Shown piece by piece: positions 7,487-14,228 of a stretch of DNA of 16,160 bases. Below the pieces are notes generated by a model, which had not been told where the DNA came from, ran no database searches, and saw nothing but the letters and a program-made list of their open reading frames with translations. Within the stretch, counting starts at the first letter, position 1, and each line of letters begins with the position of its first letter. Location of the stretch: positions 10,191-26,350 of the forward strand of contig HF999728.1 of the NCBI GenBank assembly GCA_000434215.1. Direction: 5' to 3'. A program made the translations under genes and the position numbers. This DNA comes from Bacteroides sp. CAG:144 (GTDB lineage Bacteria > Bacteroidota > Bacteroidia > Bacteroidales > UBA11471).

Positions 7487-8560
7487 TTATTCTACACTTT
7501 GTAAGGTTACGGCCAGGCCGGTGCGTAATTGCAATGTTCCCGATGTGATGATCGTGTCGCCGACATTCAGACCTTTGAGTACTTGTACTTTGGCTTCGGT
7601 ACGAAGTCCTTTCGTTATTTCTACGGGTACGGCTTTACCGGCTTTGTAGAGGAATACCTTGTCGATTCCCATTTCAGGGACGATCGCTTCGGAAGGTATG
7701 GCGATAGCCCGCTTTATTTCCTGAGTACGGAGTTTGATGTGGGCGAAACGTCCCGGGTAGAGAGCCCCGTCGGTATTGGGATAACGAGCTCTCAGAGAGA
7801 ATGTGTGCGTATCTTCGTCGAGTCTTGAATCGCTGGCGTAGACGCGAGCCCTGAACGGTTTCATGTATCCGTCGACCGAGAACTCGATTGGTGCGCCGTT
7901 TTTGATGTTTCCGGCATATACTTCGGGAATGGAAAATTCTATTTTCAGGGGAGTGATTTTTGTTAAGGTGGCGATGGTGAGCGAAGGTGAAGCGTATGCC
8001 CCTTCACTCACATTTCTCAGACCGATGATTCCGTCGAACGGGGCTTTCAGTTCGGTCAGGGCTATGTTGGCTTTTACGATGTCTATTTCGGCTTGCAGGG
8101 TAGCCAAGTCGGTTTGTACTTGTTCGTAGGCCTCTTTACTCACGGCCTCTTTCTCGAGCAAGGCGTTTTGCCGGTACACGCGGTCCTCGGCCAATTGCAA
8201 CTGCACTTCGAGCTTTCTCAGTTGGGCCTGTAAAGGGGCATCGTTTACTTTGGCGAGAATGTCGCCTTTGTTCACGTGCGTACCTTCTTCAAAATTGATG
8301 ACGGTGATTTTACCGGAAGTTTCGAACGAGAGATTTACCTCTTCGTCGGGTAACAGGTTACCGTTGATGTATATTTCATCGTAAAGCGTTTCTTCTTTGA
8401 CGATGTACCCGTTTACGTTGAGAGCTTTCTTTGCCGGAGTAGGAATGGGTAGATCACTCTCTTTTTTCTCATTACTAAATGGATAAAATTTGTAAAATAC
8501 ACTTCCCGCAAGGGCGGTTACGATCAATACGATAAGACCGGTCTTCAATTTTTTATTCAT
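7487..8560 (-). CDS. RND efflux periplasmic adaptor (membrane fusion protein)
   Basis: A 357-residue adaptor linking the pump to the outer-membrane channel. Residues 6-27 form an uncleaved-looking N-terminal membrane anchor; no lipobox cysteine is present. The lipoyl half-motif around 80-105 (SFETSGKITVINFEEGTHVNKGD) is split by a coiled-coil hairpin (about 112-168) and resumes at LKAPFDGIIGLRNVSEGAY (171-189). Beta-barrel and membrane-proximal domains complete the usual order. It is the first gene of the efflux operon, with an unusually long AT-rich leader upstream, and is divergent from the AraC-family gene that probably controls it. Confidence 0.93.
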   Translation of the reverse strand: MNKKLKTGLIVLIVTALAGSVFYKFYPFSNEKKESDLPIPTPAKKALNVNGYIVKEETLYDEIYINGNLLPDEEVNLSFETSGKITVINFEEGTHVNKGDILAKVNDAPLQAQLRKLEVQLQLAEDRVYRQNALLEKEAVSKEAYEQVQTDLATLQAEIDIVKANIALTELKAPFDGIIGLRNVSEGAYASPSLTIATLTKITPLKIEFSIPEVYAGNIKNGAPIEFSVDGYMKPFRARVYASDSRLDEDTHTFSLRARYPNTDGALYPGRFAHIKLRTQEIKRAIAIPSEAIVPEMGIDKVFLYKAGKAVPVEITKGLRTEAKVQVLKGLNVGDTIITSGTLQLRTGLAVTLQSVE

Positions 8561-8677
8561 ATTTTTTATTTGTCTTTATTTTCCTAAAACGATTAGACGA
8601 AAAAATGTGATAAAGTTTAATTCAAGGTTCTCCTTTTTGACAAAAATAAAAGCTTATTAAGGAGCTTTTTTACTTCC

Positions 8678-8685
8678 CAAAGATA
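8678..8685 (-). promoter_or_regulatory. Candidate -7 box of the efflux operon
   Basis: The minus strand reads TATCTTTG, an exact TAnnTTTG match about 118 bases upstream of the adaptor start. No TTTG is seen about 20 bases further upstream. A second match at 8641-8648 (TATTTTTG) is an equally plausible alternative, so the start of transcription is uncertain. Confidence 0.35.
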
Positions 8686-8828
8686 GTGAAAAATTCTGGT
8701 TTATTATTTTTTTATTTTGATCAAATAAATGCTTGTAATATTTTTTATAAAATATTTCGAAAGGGCTGAGAACATATTTATCATTTTATAAATGTTGACG
8801 AGGGCTGTTTTGCGGTAATGTACATAAA

Positions 8829-8856
8829 TTACGGATTGTCGTACCTTTTTTACCGA
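8829..8856. promoter_or_regulatory. Shared operator-like block beside the AraC regulator
   Basis: The core TCGTACC-N5-TACCGA (8839-8856) matches 2875-2892 upstream of the redox operon with only two mismatches in 18 positions. The full 28 bases match at 23 positions. The block lies 38 bases upstream of the -7 box of the AraC gene, so it could serve autoregulation as well as control of the divergent efflux operon. The two TACC elements repeat directly with a 9-bp period. Binding by the neighbouring regulator is inferred. Confidence 0.55.
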
Positions 8857-8874
8857 TTTGAGCTAAGCACCGAT

Positions 8875-8902
8875 TTTGTTCCGGGAAAATCTTCTATATT
8901 TG
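8875..8902 (+). promoter_or_regulatory. Predicted promoter of the AraC-family gene
   Basis: TTTG at 8875-8878 and TATATTTG at 8895-8902 match the Bacteroidetes -33 and -7 elements, with a 16-base spacer slightly shorter than usual. The -7 box ends 19 bases before the ATG, predicting a very short leader. Confidence 0.6.
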
Positions 8903-8921
8903 TCGGGTAAACTTTAAAGAT

Positions 8922-9818
8922 ATGAGCGAGATAGAAAAAATAAATCATGTATTTGAATACAATGACCGTATGGGGGTGGAGACATTGAATCCTTTGGTGA
9001 GTGTTGTCGATTGGTCGCAATGTCAGCCAATGTGTTCGTCTCGTTGTTCATACGGTTTTTATGCCGTCTTTCTCAAAGATGTGAAGTGCGGAGATATGCG
9101 TTATGGTCGCCAATATTACGATTATCAGGAGGGGACACTTGTTTTTTTGGCACCGGGGCAAGTCTATGGTATCGAAAGTAACGGTGTAAAGGTTCAACCC
9201 AAAGGATGGGCATTGGTGTTTCATCCCGATCTTATTCGAGGTACATCGTTGGGACGCCATATCGATGATTATACTTTTTTCTCTTATGAAGTAAATGAGG
9301 CGTTACACATTTCAGAACAGGAAAGGAGTGTTGTCATGGAATGCTTGCATAATATAGCTTCGGAGTTGAAACATGCTATCGATAAACACAGCCGTATGCT
9401 TATCGTTTCCAACATCGAGTTGTTGCTCAATTATTGCATGCGTTTTTATGACAGGCAATTTATTACGCGCAGCGATGAGAATAAAGATGTAATCGTGAAA
9501 TTCGAACGGCTGTTGCGGGATTATTTTCGTTCGGATGAACCGGAAAAGAGCGGATTGCCTTCGGTAAAATATTTTGCCGATAAGTTGTTTTTGTCTGCCA
9601 ATTATTTCGGAGACCTCGTTAAGAAAGAGACTGGTAAATCGGCACAGGAATATATTCAGAATATTCTCATTGAAACGGCGAAAGACAGACTTTACGATAC
9701 ATCGCAGAGTATCAGTGAGATTGCATACGGTTTGGGATTTCAATATCCGCAACATTTCAGCCGTATGTTCAAGAAGAGTGTCGGGTATACTCCTAATGAG
9801 TACAGGCAACAAAATTGA
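8922..9818 (+). CDS. AraC-family transcriptional regulator
   Basis: A 298-residue DNA-binding regulator. The N-terminal part (about 20-125) is the cupin-like sensor domain of this Bacteroidales subgroup, with YGRQYYDYQEGTLVFLAPGQ (61-80) and GWALVFHPDLIRGTSLGRHI (95-114). The C-terminal domain has two helix-turn-helix units: about 214-238 (SVKYFADKLFLSANYFGDLV) and about 263-295, the latter containing the family signature FQYPQHFSRMFKKSVGYTPNEYR. Three closely spaced cysteines (C34, C38, C42) plus C56 in the sensor domain could detect oxidants, electrophiles or metal. It is divergent from the RND operon, the usual place for a local regulator. A similar operator-like block upstream of the redox operon suggests that operon is a second target. 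Confidence 0.93.
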   Translation: MSEIEKINHVFEYNDRMGVETLNPLVSVVDWSQCQPMCSSRCSYGFYAVFLKDVKCGDMRYGRQYYDYQEGTLVFLAPGQVYGIESNGVKVQPKGWALVFHPDLIRGTSLGRHIDDYTFFSYEVNEALHISEQERSVVMECLHNIASELKHAIDKHSRMLIVSNIELLLNYCMRFYDRQFITRSDENKDVIVKFERLLRDYFRSDEPEKSGLPSVKYFADKLFLSANYFGDLVKKETGKSAQEYIQNILIETAKDRLYDTSQSISEIAYGLGFQYPQHFSRMFKKSVGYTPNEYRQQN

Positions 9819-9851
9819 TGACCAACAGTCTTCCGTATAAAGTGTGGTAAT

Positions 9852-9944
9852 GTCATTCCGAGTGAGACCGATAGGCCGACGAGGAATCTCTGTTTTCTCA
9901 AGGTAAGAGATTCTTCACTTCGCTACGGCTCCGTTCAGAATGAT
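9852..9944. repeat. Dispersed nested inverted repeat, copy A
   Basis: It begins GTCATTCCGAG and ends TTCAGAATGAT, so the ends are near-complementary. Inside, GAGGAATCTC and GAGATTCTTC form a second inverted pair. The layout suggests a long imperfect hairpin of MITE or REP type. From memory, elements with this GTCATTC...GAATGAC pattern are scattered through Bacteroidota intergenic regions. It lies 33 bases downstream of the AraC gene. Confidence 0.75.
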
Positions 9945-9969
9945 AGAGACTTGGGTGCGACCGTTTGAT

Positions 9970-10050
9970 GTCATTCCGAGCGCATGCGAGGAATCTCGTA
10001 TATGTTATTCTTGCCATGAGATTCTTCAAGGCAGAGCCTTTCAGAATAAC
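9970..10050. repeat. Dispersed nested inverted repeat, copy B
   Basis: Same architecture and direction as copy A: GTCATTCCGAGCG at the left, GAGGAATCTC and GAGATTCTTC inside, TTTCAGAATAAC at the right. The middle differs in sequence and length, so it is a diverged copy rather than a recent exact duplication. It starts 25 bases after copy A. Confidence 0.72.
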
Positions 10051-10080
10051 ACACGTCGTGTAGGTCTCAATACCATGCAA

Positions 10081-10118
10081 GAGATTCTTTCTCCCTTATA
10101 GTCGTCAAAATGAATGAC
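10081..10118. repeat. Probable right-half remnant of a third repeat copy
   Basis: GAGATTCTTT at 10081-10090 followed by TCAAAATGAATGAC at 10105-10118 resembles the right half of copies A and B. No left half is visible. It runs into the left arm of the 17-bp hairpin. Confidence 0.4.
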
Positions 10119-10140
10119 AATAGTGTCATTCATTTTGACG
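10103..10140. terminator. 17-bp perfect hairpin, possible terminator
   Basis: CGTCAAAATGAATGACA (10103-10119) pairs perfectly with 10124-10140 around the loop ATAG. On the plus strand it is followed by CGGCTCTTTT, so it could end transcription from the AraC gene. It also lies 31 bases past the GH43-like gene stop on the minus strand, but without a clear T-run on that side. The stem contains GTCATTC, the end motif of the neighbouring repeats. Confidence 0.5.
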
Positions 10141-10170
10141 CGGCTCTTTTATAACTAAGCAGACAGGTAT

Positions 10171-11238
10171 TTAAAATTTCAGGTCGCACCCCCAATGACG
10201 GGCCAATCGTCTCGCTTCTTTGGCTGTAAGGTGTATGACGGCCCCGTGTTTGGGAATAGAAAAATTGGTAGCTTTCATGACACCTTTGTTAAAATGTCCG
10301 AGATCGGTGAATGTCTTGAAATCGCTTGTCTCTCTGAATCCGAAGTTATGCGGTTTTATGCTGTATATGTCATACATCAGCACCCAGCGGTTTTCTCCGA
10401 TTCGTTTCCATATATTGGGTGCTTCGCAGCCTCTCGGTTCTACATCGTACCACGCATCGTCGTAGACATATCCGCTGTGAATCGAATCCGAGACCGCTTG
10501 GCGTATGCCGGCGCAGCCTTCCTGTGCCACATAGAAGAGATGATACTGTCCGTCCACTTGGGTAATGTCTCCGTCGATATAAGAAAAATCTTTGGGATAG
10601 TCAAAGAGTGGTTTCGGTTCACTTGTCAGATGAGTAAAATCATCATCGGTATAAGCATAGTAAAGTTTGTTTCTTCCGTTTCCGAAACGCATGGTAAAGT
10701 ATATCATCAATTTACCTTCGGTTTTGTCATAAATCGTTTCGGGAGCCCATGCGCAACCTATTTCCTCATATCCCGGAAAAGCAGTGTCGAGACGGACGTT
10801 CGATCGGGTCCAGTGTATCAGATCGGTCGAGCGCATGAGAACCAGTGCGCGGTTATTGCCCCAGCCGTATTTTTCTCCGTCGCGTTCCCATTGGGTTTCA
10901 CGATAACCGGCTTCCCGGGCATAGATGTGAAGGTCGGTCATGGCCAGATAGAATGCACCGTCGGGTCCGCGCATGATGTGGGGATCGCGTATGCCTCGTT
11001 GTAGGGCTATGCTATCTCCGGCAATGACGGGCTGCCCGTTGTTTACGTCGGTAAACGAGTACCCGTCGGGGCTTAATGCCATGTACAGGCTGTGCGTGTC
11101 GTCTTTGAAATAGACCATGAGATAGGCGGCCATATCTTTTTCACTCGGGATTCCTACTTTTTTCTTAGCCGATATTGTCGGGGAAACAATTTGGCACACA
11201 ACTAATAAAATAAGGAAAAGATGTTTTTTCAAGGACAT
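10171..11238 (-). CDS. GH43-like glycoside hydrolase (five-bladed beta-propeller), secreted
   Basis: A 355-residue exported glycosidase. Residues 1-24 form a signal peptide (LFLILLVVCQIVSPTISA). GH43-type motifs follow in order: GIRDPHIMR (82-90) with the catalytic-base region, CAWAPETIYD (162-171), SYIDGDITQVDGQYHLFY (219-236) with the usual pKa-modulating Asp, and GCEAPNIWKR (270-279) whose Glu272 is the likely general acid. Repeated blade features such as DLIHWTRS and DFKTFTDLG are also present. Members of this clan remove arabinofuranose, xylose or galactose from plant glycans; the subfamily and substrate cannot be set from the sequence. The gene starts 5 bases after the SGNH hydrolase stop, so the two are probably translated together. 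No SusC/SusD pair is in the window. Confidence 0.85.
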   Translation of the reverse strand: MSLKKHLFLILLVVCQIVSPTISAKKKVGIPSEKDMAAYLMVYFKDDTHSLYMALSPDGYSFTDVNNGQPVIAGDSIALQRGIRDPHIMRGPDGAFYLAMTDLHIYAREAGYRETQWERDGEKYGWGNNRALVLMRSTDLIHWTRSNVRLDTAFPGYEEIGCAWAPETIYDKTEGKLMIYFTMRFGNGRNKLYYAYTDDDFTHLTSEPKPLFDYPKDFSYIDGDITQVDGQYHLFYVAQEGCAGIRQAVSDSIHSGYVYDDAWYDVEPRGCEAPNIWKRIGENRWVLMYDIYSIKPHNFGFRETSDFKTFTDLGHFNKGVMKATNFSIPKHGAVIHLTAKEARRLARHWGCDLKF

Positions 11239-11243
11239 AATCG

Positions 11244-11894
11244 TTATCGTTTTTTTTCTGAGGTGATGGCTTGGTATACGGTTTGGGCGAGAATACGAGC
11301 GCCATTGGCGTTAGGGTGTACCCGGTCGGGAAAGTTTTCCGGCATTCCGGCCGTAGGGGTATGTAGGTCGATGATTTTTACTTTTTTCCTTCGCGCTGTT
11401 TTTTTGATAGCCGGAATGACGCCGTGAACAATCGTGCTGTCGTTGATACCCCATTTCGTACCGTAAACTGTTGCCGGATAGCAAAGATATATGCGGGGAT
11501 TTCCTTCGCAGCGGAATGAATCGATAAGAGCCGAGAGGTCTTTTCGGAATTCTTTTCCATATTTCCAGTTATGCGGTTTGGTGTCGTTTGTACCCAGTTT
11601 AATGATGACTATGTCGGGGTGGAACGCCCTTGCCTCGGTAAACAGCTTTTCCTGCATATAAGGCTGGTCTCCCTTGTTGAGCAGCGTGCGGGCACTGATG
11701 CCGAAGTTCTCTACCGTATAATTCTCGCCGAGCATTATCCCCAATACTGCGGGATAGCATTCTTCCGAACGGTTTTTCAGGCCGTAGCCGTATGTGATGC
11801 TGTTGCCTATACATGCAACCCGCGTAGGTCCTTTCCCTTCTGTTGTCGGAGGCAGAACCAGAATGATGAGAAGAAATAATAATTTGATTTTCAT
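11244..11894 (-). CDS. SGNH/GDSL-family hydrolase (carbohydrate esterase-like), secreted
   Basis: A 216-residue exported esterase or lipase-like enzyme. Residues 1-20 form a signal peptide. The SGNH blocks are complete: block I CIGNSITYG (28-36) with nucleophile Ser32, the block II glycine in NFGISART (63-70), block III LGTNDT (100-105) with Asn103, and block V FPDRVHPN (188-195) with Asp190 and His193. This type often removes acetyl groups from glycans, which would fit the downstream GH43-like enzyme, though the substrate is inferred. ATG 11894 is preferred over a TTG at 11900 that extends the frame by two residues. Confidence 0.88.
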   Translation of the reverse strand: MKIKLLFLLIILVLPPTTEGKGPTRVACIGNSITYGYGLKNRSEECYPAVLGIMLGENYTVENFGISARTLLNKGDQPYMQEKLFTEARAFHPDIVIIKLGTNDTKPHNWKYGKEFRKDLSALIDSFRCEGNPRIYLCYPATVYGTKWGINDSTIVHGVIPAIKKTARRKKVKIIDLHTPTAGMPENFPDRVHPNANGARILAQTVYQAITSEKKR

Positions 11895-11918
11895 TTTCAA
11901 CGAGATGCAGAATGATTT

Positions 11919-12179
11919 CTATCGGTTTTCTTTGCGTTGCAGCCATGTTGCGGCATACGGACAAGTCGCTTTGAAAGCCAGACCGTTTTGTCCGGCGTAA
12001 TCGTAAGCGGCTCCTACAAGGCGGGAGGCGATGCCGCGCCCTTCTATGGCAGGAGGTACGATTGTATGTAGAATATCGATAGAGTCATCTTCTTTTCGGT
12101 ATTCTACGTAGGCGGTAACTCCGTCGACTACGGTTTCAAACCGATTCGTTTCTGGACGGTGGATAATAGAAAGTTCCAT
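11919..12179 (-). CDS. Small GNAT-like N-acetyltransferase (YjdJ-type)
   Basis: An 86-residue protein of the short GNAT group (Acetyltransf_CG type). The acetyl-CoA motif is visible as VPPAIEGRGIASRLV (41-55), where the GRGIA loop binds the pyrophosphate. A conserved-looking CPYAATWLQR follows at 73-82. It lacks the N-terminal half of a full GNAT, as is normal for this subgroup. The acceptor is unknown for most members. It sits 22 bases after the purine permease and 24 before the SGNH gene, so it is probably co-transcribed without an obvious functional link to either. Confidence 0.85.
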   Translation of the reverse strand: MELSIIHRPETNRFETVVDGVTAYVEYRKEDDSIDILHTIVPPAIEGRGIASRLVGAAYDYAGQNGLAFKATCPYAATWLQRKENR

Positions 12180-12201
12180 ATTCGATTTTGTTATAGAGGG
12201 G

Positions 12202-13485
12202 TCAGAGTAAAAATTTTGTCAGGAGGATAGCGGCCAGAATATACATCGAAACCGAAATCTTTTTATATTTCCCACTTAACAGATTGATGACGACATAGCC
12301 GATCATACTTATGATGATACCGTCGGAAATACTGTAAGCGAAAGGAATGATGAGAATACACAAAAATGCGGGAATGGCTTCACTCAGGTCGGAGAAATCG
12401 ATATTCGTGATAGTTGCCGTCATCGACAATCCTACCAAGATGAGTATGGCCCCTGTGGCAGGGGAGGGAATCGATAGGAAAAACGGTGAGAACAACAAGG
12501 CAAGTGCAAAACAAGCTGCTGTGGTGAGAGATGTCAGTCCCGAACGTCCTCCCTGTGAGATACCGCTGGCACTTTCGACAAAGACGGTTACCGTACTTGT
12601 TCCCAACATGGCACCGCAGGTGGTGCCTATGGCATCGGCCATAAATGCTTCTTTCAATCGGGGAATTTTCCCGTTGACGGTCATTCCCGCTTTGTTGAAG
12701 ACGCCGATAATCGTACCTATGGTATCGAACATGTCTATAAACAGAAACGTGAAGACCACGACTACCATCTTTATCGAGAATATTTCGGAAAAATCGAATT
12801 GAAAGAAAATAGGCTCTATCGAAGGGGGCAAGTTCATGAACCCCGCGTAATGGGTGATACCCATAGGAATACCGATGAGTGTAGTGAGCAGAATACCGAT
12901 AAGTAGGCTGCCCTGAATTTTTTTGATGACGAGTATGGCCGTAACGGTAATCCCTATCATGCCCAGTAGCGCATTACCGTGCGTAAGATCGCCGATGGTT
13001 ACGAGGGTGCTTTCGTTGGGGACGACGATATGGCAATTTATCAGCCCTATGAAAGCAATGAACAGCCCTATGCCTACGCCGATGGCTTGTCGCAGAGTGG
13101 CGGGGATCGCATTGACAATGGCCTGCCGTAGCTTGGTGAGAGTGAGAATGATAAAGATGAGACCCTCGATAAAAACGGCGGTCAAAGCAAATTGCCAACT
13201 GTTACCCATTTGAAGGCATACAGTAAAGGCAAAGAAAGCGTTCAACCCCATGCCGGGTGCTAAGGCAAACGGCATTTTGGCCCATAATGCCATGACCAGA
13301 GTGCCAATGATTGCAGCTAATGCCGTTGTTGTGAATAGCGCACCTTTGTCCATACCGGTTGCGGACAGAATGGCTGGATTGACAGCTAAGATATAAGCCA
13401 TGGCGAGAAAGGAGGTGATACCGGCCATGACTTCGGTGTGTATTTTCATTGTCTGGGGATTGAACCCGAACCATTTTTTCCACAT
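12202..13485 (-). CDS. NCS2-family purine permease (AzgA/PbuG type)
   Basis: A 427-residue inner-membrane transporter with about 12-14 hydrophobic segments. It probably imports adenine, guanine or hypoxanthine with protons. It starts MWKKWFGFNP, a common beginning in this group. Signature segments include TSFLAMAYILAVNPAIL (24-40), LAPGMGLNAFFAF (75-87), FIDMFDTIGTIIGVFNKAG (249-267) and VFVESASGISQGGRSGLTSL (301-320), the last two containing the substrate-site acidic residues known in AzgA-type carriers. The length is typical of the AzgA branch. It is the first gene of the four-gene minus-strand run. A hairpin ends 24 bases upstream of its ATG and no -7 box is visible between them. Confidence 0.93.
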   Translation of the reverse strand: MWKKWFGFNPQTMKIHTEVMAGITSFLAMAYILAVNPAILSATGMDKGALFTTTALAAIIGTLVMALWAKMPFALAPGMGLNAFFAFTVCLQMGNSWQFALTAVFIEGLIFIILTLTKLRQAIVNAIPATLRQAIGVGIGLFIAFIGLINCHIVVPNESTLVTIGDLTHGNALLGMIGITVTAILVIKKIQGSLLIGILLTTLIGIPMGITHYAGFMNLPPSIEPIFFQFDFSEIFSIKMVVVVFTFLFIDMFDTIGTIIGVFNKAGMTVNGKIPRLKEAFMADAIGTTCGAMLGTSTVTVFVESASGISQGGRSGLTSLTTAACFALALLFSPFFLSIPSPATGAILILVGLSMTATITNIDFSDLSEAIPAFLCILIIPFAYSISDGIIISMIGYVVINLLSGKYKKISVSMYILAAILLTKFLL

Positions 13486-13509
13486 AGACGGCTTTCCGTA
13501 TTAAAAGAA

Positions 13510-13539
13510 CGCATTTTGACCGCGAAAAGTCAAAATGCG
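13510..13539 (-). terminator. Hairpin after the SPOR gene, probable terminator
   Basis: CGCATTTTGAC pairs with GTCAAAATGCG in an 11-bp stem with an 8-base loop. On the minus strand it is followed by TTCTTTTAATA. It lies 18 bases past the SPOR gene stop and 24 bases before the purine permease start, so it could end the former transcript or attenuate read-through into the latter. Confidence 0.65.
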
Positions 13540-13557
13540 CATATGTATTTATATTGT

Positions 13558-14019
13558 TTATCGGTTGATGAGCAACCATGCGTCGCTGAATTCGGGCGAG
13601 TATTTCAGCTTGATGGCATCTCGTAACTCTTCGGCTTCTTTCCGGGTATCGAAGCTACCGGCGATTACACGGAACATCATTTGGTTGTTACGGGCGGTAA
13701 AAGCGCCGTATCCATCTTGTATTAGCCGTTCTTTCAGGGAAGATGCATTGGTCTTGACAGAAAAACTACCGACAACGACATTGTATAGTTTCAACTTAGT
13801 GGCGTCATCGTCGACGATCGAGATGCGTTCGTTGCTTACCCGTTCTTGGACAGGAGCTTGTGTCGTTACGACTTCGTTTTCGACAGGAACTTCTTCGACA
13901 GCCTCTTTTTCCTGGGCTTTCATATACGCGGCTTTGTACGCACTTTCTTTTGATTTGCACGCGCTTACTCCTATCAGCAAGACGACGGCGATGAATCCTA
14001 AAATGGTTAACTTTTTCAT
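13558..14019 (-). CDS. SPOR-domain lipoprotein
   Basis: A 153-residue cell-envelope protein. Residues 1-20 are a lipoprotein signal with lipobox GVSAC and Cys21 as the lipid-modified residue. A charged, low-complexity linker (about 24-75) is followed by a SPOR domain (about 78-150) containing LYNVVVGSFSVKTNASSLKERL and FRVIAGSFDTRKEAEELRD. SPOR domains bind glycan strands stripped of stem peptides and localise proteins to division sites. Lipid anchoring in the outer membrane facing peptidoglycan is likely. It is divergent from the GH31 gene and appears monocistronic because a hairpin follows. Confidence 0.92.
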   Translation of the reverse strand: MKKLTILGFIAVVLLIGVSACKSKESAYKAAYMKAQEKEAVEEVPVENEVVTTQAPVQERVSNERISIVDDDATKLKLYNVVVGSFSVKTNASSLKERLIQDGYGAFTARNNQMMFRVIAGSFDTRKEAEELRDAIKLKYSPEFSDAWLLINR

Positions 14020-14046
14020 AATACTAAATCAATGATATATGCCAAG

Positions 14047-14054
14047 CAAAAATA
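14047..14054 (-). promoter_or_regulatory. Predicted -7 box of the SPOR lipoprotein gene
   Basis: The minus strand reads TATTTTTG, an exact TAnnTTTG match ending 27 bases before the ATG at 14019. No clear TTTG is present at the -33 position. Confidence 0.5.
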
Positions 14055-14168
14055 AAAAGAATATTTGACTAATTCTTCTTTTGACCTCATAAATTTTACA
14101 TAGGCGGGAAAATGGCAATGTCAGGAATATAATATGTAGAAGCGAGGCGGTAAAGTTCATCGTGGAAA

Positions 14169-14200
14169 TTTGCACGGTAAACTTTTTTTTGCGATTTTTG
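14169..14200 (+). promoter_or_regulatory. Predicted promoter of the GH31 gene
   Basis: TTTG at 14169-14172 and GATTTTTG at 14193-14200 (one mismatch to TAnnTTTG) are 20 bases apart, a good spacing for a Bacteroidetes promoter. The -7 element ends 28 bases before the GH31 start. Confidence 0.45.
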
Positions 14201-14228
14201 CAATTCAGCAATCTATGAAAAACATCGC

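Larger units (their letters stand above)
8561..8921. other. Intergenic regulatory region between the efflux operon and the AraC gene
   Basis: A 361-base, very AT-rich divergent region with no open frame that looks like a gene. It holds two candidate minus-strand -7 boxes (TATTTTTG at 8641-8648 and TATCTTTG at 8678-8685), a weak hairpin (8648-8669), the shared operator-like block (8829-8856), ACCGATTT direct repeats (8852-8859 and 8869-8876) and the regulator promoter. The segment between about 8690 and 8825 shows no recognisable motif. Confidence 0.75.

Noticed and set aside
9852..10118. Possible CRISPR array
   Set aside because: The copies are long, diverged, internally palindromic and too few, with no uniform spacers and no cas genes in the window.
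10195..11004. Plus-strand frame of 269 codons opposite the GH43-like gene
   Set aside because: It lies entirely antisense to a gene with intact catalytic motifs and shows no domain of its own.
13486..13557. Purine riboswitch upstream of the purine permease
   Set aside because: Only a simple hairpin is present; the three-way junction and conserved loop bases of that aptamer are not seen.
14029..14211. Minus-strand frame of 60 codons upstream of the SPOR gene
   Set aside because: It is low-complexity, covers both divergent promoters and has no protein features.
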